Origin: Asterionellopsis glacialis
Lineage: Eukaryota; Bacillariophyta; Plagiogrammaphyceae; Rhaphoneidales; Asterionellopsidaceae
Direction of reading: 5' to 3'
DNA: 30,840 nucleotides
Assembly (NCBI GenBank): GCA_014885115.2
Contig: WKLE02000416.1
Coordinates: 1 to 30,840 of the forward strand
The stretch's first letter is position 1. Each line of letters begins with the position of its first letter. Shown here in pieces: positions 1 through 11,165 of the stretch. The position numbers and the translations under genes were made by a program. The notes beneath the pieces were generated by a model that had not been told where the DNA came from, searched no databases, and was given only the letters and a program-made list of their open reading frames with translations.

Positions 1-639
1 ACTGCCACCCAGTTATCGATTTAGAAATCGGGGAACAAATGGCAATCCTTTGAGTGGCAATCTTGATGCCCGGACACCCTAATGATCCAACGTTTTAAAA
101 AAGAAGTGCAGAAAACAAAAAAAGTGTCAATTATTCCTTGAGGAGCCATATGTCTGCTTTGTTTCAGGTACAGGTATCTCTGTAGGATCCTGGAGAGGAC
201 TATTTAGGACTACGTAAATATCTCACTCTAGAGAGTTTAGGTAATATTATGCATGCCGGTTAAAAGGGATCAAGGTCCTAGAGAGTATCACTTAAGACAG
301 TTCTGGTGATCGTACCAGGTATTTTGTAGGACACTAGTCCCGGTACGACCTGGAGGTCCTACTTAGGACTAGTCAATAAAAGTAAATTCCTAGTTCAGGA
401 TGTCAAGATCACTCTCAATAATGACCAGATATGTTTTACACCAAAAACATTATATGCGATCGTTCTGTAATCTATGATATTGCTCGATGTGATTGATTTT
501 CAGTGTTAACAGTTTTGAGACGACAAGAAGAAGCGTTTACAACATATGAAGACACGCACGCTACATCTGTAAAATATTTCAATATATATAGCTCTATAAT
601 TTAACTCTCTTTATATCTCTCTTGTAACTTGTTCATTCT
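1..639. other. Intergenic DNA downstream of TPR-like paralogue A
   Basis: I see no gene here. The stretch lies beyond the 3' end of the minus-strand gene that stops at 640. It carries several short palindromic words typical of the host intergenic DNA in this window: CTCTAGAG near 226-233 and repeated TAGGAC/GTCCTA and GTACC words between about 165 and 380. No convincing tRNA, open frame or terminal repeat was seen. Confidence 0.5.
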
Positions 640-1350
640 TCAAGCAGCCGCAGCCATTGTTGGCTGGCGCATTAAATCAGCATTCAAAATTAAACTATTT
701 CCGTCTACAAGGCTTTTTTGGTAAAAACTCTCATCCAACGACATTGCCAGTTGTCGCAAAGTCGCCAAAAGGATTTCCGACTGAGTGTAGTTTCCAGATT
801 CGTGATGAATCTGAGCCTTGTTGTTGATAATGGCAATCGCCACAGCATAGTCAATATCTTCTTCTCTCCCTTCGCTATTTTCTGAAATAAGATCATAGGA
901 CATATCATACAATCGGAGTGCTCTGTCCAGCAGTACATCATGGGATGATGGTCCATCAAAGAACTTTAGGTGGTGTGTTAGTGCGAAGTTGAACATGACG
1001 ACTCCAGAATACCGTTGAAACACTTCTGTTCTGTCTTCGTAGTTTCCATTGTTGAACTTTTCGTATGTTACTTGAAGTGGCATTGGCTTGGAGTGCAGAA
1101 AAGGAGGCACGAACCCCTTTTGAAGTTTCCTTTGTTCTACATATGATTTCTCATTGCGCATAGCTGTCATTTTAGCTAGTTTGATTCGATCGTCTTCTTC
1201 GTTTACGTGCAGTGGCCGACAAGCAGCATGATTGCTACTCAGTTGTGAAAGGATTCCCATCGATCCTTGAAACATGTGAAATGCATCATTATAGGAACCA
1301 TTTTTTAGAAGTGCAACTCCATAGTTGTTGAATTCAATTGCACTGTCCAT
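640..1350 (-). CDS. TPR-like hypothetical protein, paralogue A
   Basis: An intronless frame encodes about 236 residues. I place the start at the ATG at 1350 because the frame upstream opens only with a TTG, and the ATG start (MDSAIEFNNYGVALL) aligns with the start of the paralogue at 3962 (MDIAIQFNNSAVELL). The protein has at least two TPR-like helical pairs: one at the N-terminus (AIEFNNYGVALLKNGSYNDAFHMF) and one near the C-terminus (NNKAQIHHESGNYTQSE). Between them is a strongly conserved block, VMFNFALTHHLKFFDGPS, identical in both paralogues. I see no signal peptide or membrane segment. TPR repeats usually mediate protein-protein contacts, but the role here is unknown. By eye the two copies share about half their residues, so the duplication is not recent. 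No neighbouring gene hints at a pathway. Confidence 0.8.
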   Translation of the reverse strand: MDSAIEFNNYGVALLKNGSYNDAFHMFQGSMGILSQLSSNHAACRPLHVNEEDDRIKLAKMTAMRNEKSYVEQRKLQKGFVPPFLHSKPMPLQVTYEKFNNGNYEDRTEVFQRYSGVVMFNFALTHHLKFFDGPSSHDVLLDRALRLYDMSYDLISENSEGREEDIDYAVAIAIINNKAQIHHESGNYTQSEILLATLRQLAMSLDESFYQKSLVDGNSLILNADLMRQPTMAAAA

Positions 1351-3961
1351 TATTGTCAATATGATTGCTTGATGAGTTGAAAAAAAATAAATTATGATTA
1401 CAATTTCAAAATAATGCTGAATAGTTTGTTCGTGCTATGTGAGTGACATATTGATTTTGGAACACTGTGGAACAGTTCATCAAGCATTGAACATTATTAA
1501 TTATGCCTCCTGCAAATTATCGGTTGTTTACCCTTACCTTTAAGACTACACTGCCAGGTACTAGGTACCTTTCGTTGGTCTTGTACAGGTACAGGTACAC
1601 ATAGCAGTCCTACGAGTTGTTCATACCAGAGATAACATGTTTTTCGTACAACTAATGTTAAACTTCGCGTTTTCGTTATATCTTTTTTAATATACGACAA
1701 AACTACAGAACTGTACGTACATGTAATGAAGAATGTATTTTTTTACTCTTGTTTACTGCTTCAACAAACATAATAACAAAGATCTTTCTATCTGATTTCT
1801 TTCTTCAAGGTAATAAAGTTTGATACAGCAAGTCGGATTTCAAAAGTACAGTAGTATTGAGACTATATATATCCGGTACCTGGTACTCAGATGCCATTTA
1901 CTGGCGCCCTGTCACAAGGGAGTTTACAAAGAAATGTACTATTATCAATATCTTTAAAAGGACACTATTGAAAACAGGCCTTTTCGATGATTTTTAGGGA
2001 CTTATCGGGTGGAAATAGGATGGCTGCAATGGTCAGATGGTCAGAACTCGCTTTTCTACAGAAATTTGGAAAATTCTCGTAAAAAGTCAAGTTTCCTAGA
2101 GTTCTTCGAAGACACCTATGTGCTCACAGCAGTGGTTTGGGATATTTAGGCTTCAAGACAAAGGTATAAGCTTCTGTAGAGTCTGATTAAGATAATGACA
2201 GTGAGTGCCTGGGACAGCTTAAACAAGACCCTACCCTGTGAACCCCTACCCTTTGACCCAACCCCACAGCTTGGATGGTCAGAATTTGTCCAATTACGAT
2301 CTTAAGTGAATATTAGAATATTAGGGTTTCAAACCAGGTCCTACATCAATTTTAAATTATACATATTTCAGGTTCGAAGGACTATAGAGCAATATCCGTC
2401 AACCTTAATAAGTTATACTGCTTCGCAGAAGTGTTTTCGATGTCTCAGAACTTACAACACTGTGTAGAGACATGTAGAGAGAAAGACAACCAGAATTATT
2501 GTATCGGTAAGTGACCGAGTACCGGCTGAATCTGATCGCATTTTTAGCTGTTGTAATTTAATAGTACTCTTAGAAGAGGTACTGCGTATATGCAGCCATG
2601 TGGATCCTACCTTTACCAGAGGTCCTACATTTCAGTGGTCAATAATAGTTGGTCCAACAATGAAATACTTAATACCAGTTCCAATTTCGCACGATTCGTT
2701 GTTCTCATATTTTCGTCAGAAAGCGAACTTGAGGGCAATTCCATTAAAGGTTTGGTTGATGTTTGTCAGTCGAAGGTTGAACATTGATTGATCCATAGAG
2801 TTCCAAAAGAGGAAGTTTTGTCTACTTGCCATGAGTGGGCGAGACAAAAAAAACAAATTCACCACGAGCTAATCGATAATCACACTAGTACAGTAATATA
2901 ATTGCCTGTATATAAAACTTAATACAAAAACATGGTTCATTGTACCCTTAATTATATAGACAGCATGTTTTCAACTAAAACAGCTGCTTTATTTCAGACA
3001 TGGAAAACCGAAAATCAACTTCTGGAAGAAATCGCGAACATTCAGAAAGTATGTCGCACTATCAGTAGTATGAACCATGATGTCACGTCATACTCCTCTC
3101 TGATCGTGATGCATCGTTATCTTTAATTTTTTTACATATCTGGTACAGTTTCTGTACATATAATATAATTATTGGTGATGAGAACAGTTGTTGTTTACTG
3201 TTTGATATGATGATTAAATTAATATTTTTCTCAATGTGTTCTCAATTTATCGGGTAGGCCATTTAATATCTATTTGTGACTATAGTATAAAAGAAACGAT
3301 CAACGTGAGTACTGTATTCTGATTGTACAAATTTTAGAAGCATCTTCAAGAACACTCGAACTGCAATTTGACCAGCGTAGCAGAAGCTTTTACTTTTACG
3401 TAATGCTGTTCTGCACAGTGCATCTTGAATGTAGACAAATATTTAACAAATAATCTTGTACCAGTTTGCAGCCTCTGACAAATCGAAAACTCTGTGTTCC
3501 ACAATGTTCCGCCAGAGATCGTATAAATTGTATGCCTCTGAAAATGATACTCTACTTCCTGTAGGAACATCCTGGAGCTATTGATTCATGAGTATGAATT
3601 TTTTGGATGTTCCGAGAAAGGTCAGTATCTGTATGTGGTACTACTGTGATTTATTATTATCAAAAAGTCTTAAGTATCAGGTACCAGTGATCACTTATTT
3701 TAGACTATCGCTAGTTCGTGCCAGTTCTCATGTGGTTCCTATAGATCCTTAGGACCTACTGGTACTATGAAGTTAGGACTACGTGAAAATCGTTAGACTC
3801 GTACAGGTAGAGATGGTCAAGGCAATCGGTTCTCTCTCTCTCTTAACTGGGTATTCTGCGACTCTCATAATTTTTAAAACCCAGATCTTTTTGGAAAAAC
3901 ATTCGAAATCGTTCATACCGTACTGCAGTCCTACAGGATAAGACACAACATTTCGTCAAAT
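1351..3961. other. 2.6-kb intergenic region between divergent TPR-like paralogues
   Basis: This is the shared upstream region of the two divergently transcribed paralogues. It contains only short frames with no recognisable protein features. GGTACC palindromes occur at 1564, 1875 and 3680, and tandem CTCTCT runs lie near 3831-3843, about 120 bases before the paralogue at 3962. I found no degenerate third copy of the TPR gene and no transposon ends, though a diverged remnant could be missed by eye. Confidence 0.5.
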
Positions 3962-4675
3962 ATGGATATTGCAATTCAATTCAACAACAGCGCAGTTGAG
4001 CTACTCAATGAACAATGCTGCCATGACGCGTTTAACATGTTTCAAAGATCAATGAGTGTCCTCTCACAATTGAGCGCACAACATTCTGCACATCAACCAC
4101 TCCATGTGACTGAAGATCTTGAATGTATCCAACAAGCTCAAACCACCTTACTGGAGACGACTCGAAATGGAAAGCGCAGTCGTAATAACATTACTCCTTT
4201 TTTTTATTCCAAGCCAATTTCTATAACATCCACATACTACGATGAAATATTCCGTCAAGGGAACTATGGTGAGAGAACAGAAGTACTCCAACGATGCACT
4301 TCAATCGTCATGTTTAACTTCGCTTTGACACACCATTTAAAGTTCTTTGATGGACCATCCACACAAGAAGTACTTTTACATAGAGCATTAAAATTATATC
4401 GCATGTGTTTTAATTTAATAATAGAAAATGTATCAAATGGAGGTGAAGAACAAAGTGTTGACTATGCCTTAGCGATAGCTACTTTAAATAACAAGGCTCA
4501 AATCTACCATGAAATTGGAAATTACACCGAATCAGAATTTCACCTCGAACAAATGAGAGAAATAGTTATGTCACTAGATGAAACTGTACATCCACTTTAT
4601 TTATTAGAAGATGGTGATACCTTCCTATTGAATGCTACTCTACTACGCGAGCCAACCAATGCAGGGGCTGCTTAA
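3962..4675 (+). CDS. TPR-like hypothetical protein, paralogue B
   Basis: An intronless frame of 237 residues starts at an ATG and ends with TAA. It is the paralogue of the minus-strand gene at 640-1350. Both share the N-terminal TPR-like helix pair (AIQFNNSAVELL...DAFNMFQRSMSVLSQLS), the motif GNYGERTEVLQR (GNYEDRTEVFQR in A), the identical VMFNFALTHHLKFFDGPS block at about residues 120-137, and a C-terminal TPR-like unit (NNKAQIYHEIGNYTESEF). Both end in a small alanine/glycine-rich tail. The region between the first repeat and the central block is variable in length and sequence. No targeting signal or membrane segment is visible. Function is unknown; TPR folds suggest a protein-binding role. 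The two copies diverge in transcription, so they may share upstream control. Confidence 0.82.
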   Translation: MDIAIQFNNSAVELLNEQCCHDAFNMFQRSMSVLSQLSAQHSAHQPLHVTEDLECIQQAQTTLLETTRNGKRSRNNITPFFYSKPISITSTYYDEIFRQGNYGERTEVLQRCTSIVMFNFALTHHLKFFDGPSTQEVLLHRALKLYRMCFNLIIENVSNGGEEQSVDYALAIATLNNKAQIYHEIGNYTESEFHLEQMREIVMSLDETVHPLYLLEDGDTFLLNATLLREPTNAGAA

Positions 4676-4754
4676 GAGCAGTCAGAGACATACAATTAGA
4701 AAAGAAATAAAAGAGTTTTATTAAATTAGTAATTACAAGTATCTAGAGATAAAC

Positions 4755-5090
4755 CTATTCCTATGAAAACGGATTCCTTACTGCTTTTTAATTATATTAT
4801 TTTTTTCAATAGAAAAGTCAGGAGAAACTAGATCCAAGTACCTGTACTCTCAGTATTCGAGTATACTTCTTCCTTTTTTAAAACGAAATCTCTTTTGAGT
4901 AAAGACTTGAGTGAGAAAAGACATTAGCTATTACTACAAAAATGGATTCCTTACTGCTTTTTAAATATATTATTTTGAATAGAACTGTCAGGAGAAACTA
5001 GATCCAAGTTTTACCTGTGCTTTTAGTATACTTTTACCTTTATTCAAACGAAATCTCTATTGAGTAAAGACTTGATTGAGAAGAGATAAT
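4755..5090. repeat. Tandem direct duplication, period about 173 bp
   Basis: Two imperfect copies lie end to end: copy 1 at 4755-4927 and copy 2 at 4928 to about 5090. Shared landmarks keep the same spacing: GGATTCCTTACTGCTTTTTAA at 4771 and 4944, GTCAGGAGAAACTAGATCC, ACGAAATCTC and GAGTAAAGACTTGA. The copies differ by point changes and small indels, so the duplication is not recent. It sits about 80 bases downstream of paralogue B. It has no coding capacity and I know no function for it. Confidence 0.85.
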
Positions 5091-5288
5091 CTTAAGTACA
5101 GCAACATTATTCATGTTCCGATTATTAATCGTAGACTTGTCTAAATTTAAAAAAATATATCGTTTGAGGCTATTAAAAAGAAATAACAAATGTCATATCT
5201 CAGATGAACATAATGTCGTTTCTGTTAATCGTAGAGATTGAGAAAGACCTTTTCTGTCGCATGTCATATTTCGAAGATGTTCCTCTCT

Positions 5289-5307
5289 CTCTCTCTAGTA
5301 GAGAGAG
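5289..5307. repeat. CT/GA inverted repeat with 1-bp spacer upstream of the YIPF6-like gene
   Basis: Two 9-bp arms, CTCTCTCTA and TAGAGAGAG, are separated by a single G. The site lies about 430 bases upstream of the ATG at 5737. Closely related palindromes occur at 10399, 15131 and 18558. A regulatory role is only inferred from the recurrence. Confidence 0.55.
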
Positions 5308-5736
5308 CGGTATTATTTCTTGCATAAGATCTGGTCACCACTTTTTAAAATTGAGGTTAGGGTTAGACATTCCACCGTTGACGGATGACGTACGTACAGA
5401 AGTCATTCCTTTGATTCTTTGATGAATCTGAAATCTCAAAATCGTTTGATTGTCTATTAAAAAAGACAAGGAGTGAGAAAAGAGATTCTTCTCTCTTGTT
5501 CGATCTTTTAGCGTGCGTGTCTGTGTGTTTTGTACTGGTATGTCCCACGTAGTTAGTATCGATGTTGCTGTTGGCGTGTTGCCGTTGGCGATGCTGTTAG
5601 GCGAAGACTGAAAAGACATTATTGCACCCTGCTTGATACAAATAATATAGGATCCAAAGTCAACGAGAAGTACGCTGTTGGGTTCCCATTCGCCAAAGCT
5701 TATAGTCGACGGAAGCCACGAGAGAAGACATCAACA

Positions 5737-6492
5737 ATGACGACACCATTGGAAACAACACAAGGCCCTGCATGGGCAGATCCCAATTCAAATGCGGACC
5801 GTGCAAGTACTCAAGTTATATCAGATCAAGATGTGCAAAATATGTTACTTCAGCCATTTTCAACATTAGATGAACCTGTATTGGAAACTATTATGAGAGA
5901 CGTCCGTGCTGTGGGGAATAAACTCAAAATTGTGATGAAACCATTAGATAAATCTGTCAGTCCCTTCGGATACATGGGAGTCGAAACTTCGGATAATTCT
6001 GATTCACAAAATCAACAACTTGAACTTGGTGAAAATCAACGTGCTGTTATTGAGGAATTGCGTGAGTGGGATCTATGGGGACCTCTAGTTATTTGTCTTG
6101 CATTATCTGTTGTACTTTCCTTTAAGGCGCCTACCAATCAAGCATCAGCTGTATTTGCTGTTGTCTTTATGGCGATCTGGGTAGGATCAGCAGTTGTTAC
6201 TTTTAATGCACAATTATTGGGGGGGACGATTTCCTTCTTTCAGTCAGTCTGTGTCTTGGGGTACTGTGTCTTCCCCATGGTTCTATCTGCCATTATTGTT
6301 GGTTTCCTTCGCCTAACGCCAATGGGGTGGAAATGGTTAGATATTATTTGGATAGGTATCGGATTTGTATGGGCGACTCGAGCATCCTCTGTCTTTATTG
6401 GAATGTATGTCAAACCATCTCGACGAACTCTTGCGGTATATCCCGTTCTGTTTTTCTACACCTTTTTGGGTTGGTTGATTTTACTCTTTTAG
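5737..6492 (+). CDS. Yip1-domain protein, YIPF6-like (Golgi/ER membrane traffic)
   Basis: The intronless frame encodes 251 residues. Residues 1-105 form a hydrophilic, presumably cytosolic N-terminus. It is followed by the family signature DLWGP (112-116) and five hydrophobic segments at about 113-131, 137-160, 165-191, 200-225 and 231-251. The stretch LGGTISFFQSVCVLGYCVFP (161-180) matches the conserved third-segment region of Yip family proteins, and the chain ends right after the last helix, as is usual. YIPF/Yip proteins sit in ER and Golgi membranes and associate with Rab GTPases. The length fits YIPF6/Yip4 better than larger family members, but the subfamily was assigned from memory and not by alignment. 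The gene converges on the MCTP-like gene with about 250 bases between the stop codons. Confidence 0.85.
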   Translation: MTTPLETTQGPAWADPNSNADRASTQVISDQDVQNMLLQPFSTLDEPVLETIMRDVRAVGNKLKIVMKPLDKSVSPFGYMGVETSDNSDSQNQQLELGENQRAVIEELREWDLWGPLVICLALSVVLSFKAPTNQASAVFAVVFMAIWVGSAVVTFNAQLLGGTISFFQSVCVLGYCVFPMVLSAIIVGFLRLTPMGWKWLDIIWIGIGFVWATRASSVFIGMYVKPSRRTLAVYPVLFFYTFLGWLILLF

Positions 6493-6745
6493 GAACGTAA
6501 TCAATACGCACGCACATATACACAATTATTTGAATGAGATCTCCACGCCATGCTTATCGCCAGAGAGTGTTGTAGGGATAGGTTACAATATCAATTTAAA
6601 AATTTACATTTATTCAAAACAACTTTTATACATCTCTTTTGTTATCTCAACTTTCTTTCATCTTTTTTTGTATCTCTTTGAATTTCCTGGGACCAAAATG
6701 TCTCCTTGTTCGTTCGGTTGTGGTGTGGTTATTTTCCTAGATTTG

Positions 6746-9700
6746 TTATGCATTTCCAATTGGCTTGTGAAGCATATTTCCAGCCAACTTTTGACCTGAC
6801 AATTCAATAATCCTCATTTGTTTCTTTGGAATATCCACATATCCACGATGTTCGTCTTCGTCTTTGTTGTCATCTTTTCTTATATCTCTCTTGGTCTTTT
6901 CTTCTTTGTTCGGGAGGGTTTTAGGCGAAGGTGCACCCAAGTAGGGTTCCGCTGTACTAGCATCGGATGGAACACTTGGAAAGCGAGACATATCTACCGT
7001 AGGGATAACCTCCGACCATTTACCGAAACGATATTCTCTCATATCCTTTAATTTACGTGCATCTTCAGCAGCCACACGTACTGACTTGGCCATTTCTTGA
7101 AATTTGGAACTATCAAACAATGATTCAAGGTTAGTGCCACGAAATACAGGATCCTGTTTTAGTTCCTCTGTAGTTCGATAATGTGGATGTACAAACCATA
7201 TATCTACAATCTTCATCCTTTATTTTTCACAGCAAAGCCAAAAAAGATGCGTGAGCACATATGAAGCAAGACGCAGGTAAAATGATGGAGGAGACGAAAA
7301 ATTGACTAGTGTCCTGAGAAAGAACTTACCAGGGACCTAGAAAAGTCCACACAAAGGCACGGGCACTCCACAAAACAATGGCTTCCATGGGCGTTACAAG
7401 CCAAAATGTTCCAGCAAAAACTAAATACATTGTCAAACGATGCGAAGAGCTTGACTTTGATGTAATAAGATTCCGTAGCATTCGAAGATAAGTACACATG
7501 TCTTTTGAAAGGATGGTGGTGGGCATTAGGCATGGGCACAAAGTTCGTGAGAGTGAGAGTTGTAAAAGGGACGCACAAAAGCAGCCTCTTTCATTATGAA
7601 AGAGTGATGAAAGAATCAATACCATACACACTACTTACAGTACAGCATCAAATGCAAATAGGCAAGATATGATCCAACCATTTTCTCTAACATGGTTGAT
7701 CCAGACAAATCTTCAGTTTCGAGTGATATGTCTGCGAGAGAAATAAAATATTACAGGGTGTGAATTACAAATAGCAAAAACAAGTGCATAATGCATTTCA
7801 TTGGAGATTCAACTCACTTTGCATATTACTTTTTGAATACATTCTCCTGGCTTTCAAGGCTACTTTCATCAAGTCACTAAGGAATACTTGTACGCGTTCA
7901 GCTTTCACAGCATCAAGTTTATCAAGTGCTTCTCCTTCAGCAACACCCTGTCCGGGTTTAATAAATACAGGCTCACGTTCACAATCGCCCAAGATCATGA
8001 CTTTGTTTTCTTGTTGCATTGACTTGCAACGTTTCCATGGATTTGGGTAAATACTCCCATGGTAGTTGATGGTCGCCATAATCCAAGCAAGACCGTAAAA
8101 AAGAATTACTGGGATAAGAGTGGGGAACTCAATGGCGAATACAGCTGCAGCAAATAGAGCAACTGAATGAATTGGAAACCAAATATTCAAAGTGTATATA
8201 GAGCAGGGAATGTTGATATTTGTTCGACCTCGCCAAAGCAACACACCAAGGAGTACATCAATCACGTAACAAATTGAAGACCCATATGACATGAGCTCAT
8301 ATGCTTGAATTTTTATGGTTTGTAAGCTTTTTTGAGAGTTTGTGGCATTCAAAGAAAATTGTGAGTAAAGTGTATTGGTAGTCACTGATATATGAAAGAT
8401 TCCTTAAAGATGAAAAAACGTACCTAGCCTTTTCCATATTAACTTTCCCCCGACAGACATATCTAAGCACTTTGAAAGCTTTTGAGTTGTCAACGTTGAT
8501 TAAAAATCGCGGTGGTGTTGTTAATGACATTTTCATTGCTTCAGCTTCACTGCGCCATTCAACGCGGAACCGAATTATGATTTCACCACGTGTATCTTCT
8601 TCTTGAGGGTCATCATGGAGTGGATAATGTAAAAGATATGTCGTGCCACTATCGAACTTGGCACAATCGATAACAACACGCCCAATCGTATCATGATCAT
8701 CCAAAATAGGCCCATCAAAGTCAAAGACTCCTAGCATAATGAGCGATGATGGGTGAACAACGTTGAATGCAAATGCACGAGTACTCCATGGCATCCATCG
8801 TGGTGACAACGTATCATGAATAATGTCCGTTCTAACCATACTGTCTTCCATCACCAGTGCAACAAATGGATCAGTTTTATCATTTAGACCAACATCCTAG
8901 ATATATATACAACCAATTCAGATTGGTACCAGAGAAGGGAAGAGAGATTGGAAAATAGTGTCAAATCTGGCTGCTCATACCTCAGGAATACAGCACGAAA
9001 TGCAACTACAGAAGAAATAGGCAAACGTACCATATTAGGTAGGTCGTTGCATCCAAGAATCTCTACGAATGCGGTCCCAAGCTTTCCAGAACCAGTTTGC
9101 ACCCATGTGGTTGATGGTTTGAGAGCTTCTTCACGAAGTGCTTTCTTTGTCATCCACGTTGTTGATTCTTTTCGATTTGGATCAGGTCCTGGCTGTATTC
9201 GATACTGTACATGTAGGAGGTAAAAATATATGAGAATGATGCACGCTATGTATTGGTATGGCAAGCCCCAAAACAGACACGCAATCAACCAAGACAAGAT
9301 ATAGATTTTTCCGACTTACAATACAATTGCGGTTTGCATCTTTCTTTCGTTGTGTTTGCATTATGTTGTTGTATCGGGTATGTTTAAAGTTAACATCAGA
9401 AGCTTTCCCTTCTATTTGTACTGGTGATACGTCACTCCTAAAAAAAGAAATATCATCTGAAGTTGCAGAACGGAATCGTAGTGCCAATGTTCCTCTACTA
9501 TTGGAACTCTTGTTTGTGTTATCACCCCGCATACCAATGGAATACTCTACCCGGTTTCCTTGTCCCTTTCGTAATTCTTCAAAGGGAACTTTTACAACAC
9601 CAATACATTGATTCGAATTACATACATAAATAATAACATCTTTTGAGCCACCATATTCTTTTTTTTCACTGCGCTCTGCTTGTTTTTCTTCATCATCTTC

Positions 9701-10096
9701 ATCCCTGTATACGTCGTCTTCTTGGACAACGACGTAGTCGTCTTCTTCTTCCGGTATTGGAAGGATGCATAGAGACTGTGTTTTGACGGTCCATATTGGA
9801 TTATTATCATCTACTATTGCTTTTGTTCTATGAATTTCTGTCTCGCCTATTTTGACAACGCAGTAAGGATCAAGACGACTGCTGTTAATGGATGCAATGG
9901 AAAACGATGCTGACAATGATGACAAAGACATATCTTTATTCGCTGTCGTTGGACCCAAGCTTAAATTCGTTGCGGAAACCACTTCCAACAAAATCATTGA
10001 ATTTGGAGCAATAGTTTTAGTATTGATTGGCTGTACAAGTTGTAAAGCCTGCCCATGCTTGGAAGGCTTATCCGCCTTATTCCAATTGCAAAACAT
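6746..10096 (-). CDS. MCTP-like protein: two C2 domains plus C-terminal membrane region, seven exons
   Basis: I assembled seven exons by hand: 10096-9320, 9204-9031, 8896-8424, 8326-7818, 7731-7639, 7501-7330 and 7217-6746. They give 2670 nt, 889 residues, in frame throughout. Introns are 115, 134, 97, 86, 137 and 112 bp with GT-AG ends. Residues about 33-210 form a first C2 domain (LDPY at 75-78) with an acidic insertion at 116-146. Residues about 298-430 form a second C2 domain with likely calcium ligands D318/D323, D326 (TDPF), D376, D378 and D384. Hydrophobic segments lie at about 493-507 and 525-562, with a second hairpin at about 698-731. After this comes the conserved LGPWMKIVDIWFVHPHYR and an acidic/basic tail. 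This order matches multiple C2 and transmembrane (MCTP) proteins, which tether or shape ER-linked membranes, but with two C2 domains where three or more are usual. The acceptors of exon 4 (AAAAAAG) and exon 6 are the least certain. Confidence 0.8.
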
Positions 10097-11165
10097 TTTC
10101 GTCGGTGACGTTTTACAAAAGTTCAGTTTCTAACAATCAAAGTTTTATGTCAGCAAACTTATTGACAACTGGTGATGATGAATTATGTCTTATTATTTGC
10201 AAAGTCCACAACAGGATGTATTAGAAGTTGCTGCAGCGTAGTTATTAGTACCTGTAAGGACCGTAGGAGTAATTTGATGTTCTGTTTCAATTTTACGAGT
10301 TTTCACTGGTGAACCGCATGAATTCACATACACACAAATAATGGACATCTCTAGAGAGAGTAGAGAGTAGAGAACTACTCAAGGTTTTCAACAGCTGTCT
10401 CTCTCTAGAGAGAGTACCTGTAGAGGTCTTCGAGAAAGTTGTGTCAGCGAAGACGCGACCGCATCAAAGGCGCTCGTCATGAGAGACACACATAAAAGAA
10501 CTTTGTGTTTGAACCAGTTCAAATTCTACCTGGTACGGTACAGTCTATTCCAGTAAAATCCCACCTGGTACCTGGTATTTATACGTATATAGCTGTACGT
10601 AATCCCTAACTATTGGTCCCGCGGAAGCTATTGTATTATTATTTAATGGCATGGAGGGAACCGTTATATATGAGTTTTTTAATATTTCAAAAACCCTCTA
10701 ACTAAAAGTACTTGCAAGTCAGTCTTTTCTACAGACCAGTTCAGTACTTTCGTCCTACATTCAGTGATTTGAGGTGTAGTCGCATGACCAGTTTTACGCT
10801 TCCGTGCGTAACCCCTTTTTCCAAAACTCCAGGTTATTTTCTAGCGTATCGATTTCGTGAGAAATTTTTTTCCGACCTCTGAACGATAGGAACGCTCCAC
10901 CGCTAGTCATCGGAATGGCCCAAAGCAAGGTGTCTTGTGCTTTATCTAAATAGCTATCTAAAAGTTAAAGAAAACAGTAGACGAGCCCTTTGTTTCTTTT
11001 AATATTGACTATTTTAACCGTCAAGGTCTTTTTTTTTATCAATAATTTTTTTTCTTTTACATATTTCTAAAGAATGATGATTCTGGCCTACTGCTTTAGT
11101 CTAATTTTAGATAAATAATTATATATACTATGATGTTATGTGGTGATGTTGATCATAAGTTATCA
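10097..11165. other. Intergenic DNA upstream of the MCTP-like gene
   Basis: No gene is visible. The segment contains the paired CT/GA palindromes near 10348-10414, a GGTACC cluster near 10530-10580 and AT-rich DNA from about 10970 onward. The palindromes lie about 250-320 bases upstream of the MCTP-like start codon, so part of this region probably is its promoter. Confidence 0.45.
10348..10414. repeat. CT/GA palindromes upstream of the MCTP-like gene
   Basis: Two palindromic sites are present: TCTCTAGAGA at 10348-10357 and the perfect 16-bp palindrome CTCTCTCTAGAGAGAG at 10399-10414. The identical 16-mer recurs at 18558-18573. They lie 250-320 bases upstream of the minus-strand start at 10096. 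A role as a binding site or transcript hairpin is inference only. Confidence 0.6.

Noticed and set aside
1351..1359. Start of TPR paralogue A three codons upstream, at 1359
   Set aside because: The codon there is TTG. The ATG at 1350 matches the paralogue's start.
2225..2262. CCCTACCC-type words resembling a telomere repeat
   Set aside because: Irregular units with varying spacers. They do not form a TTAGGG array.
2590..2791. Two overlapping plus-strand frames of about 64 residues
   Set aside because: No domain, no homologous frame near the paralogue, and composition typical of non-coding DNA.
6530..7051. Plus-strand frames overlapping the last MCTP-like exon
   Set aside because: They are the complement of a well-supported exon and its 3' flank, with low-complexity hydrophobic translations.
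8297..8423. Extension of MCTP-like exon 3 through YVFSSLRNLSYISD...
   Set aside because: It is intron read-through after a good GTACGT donor. Splicing to 8326 keeps the frame into the conserved membrane region.
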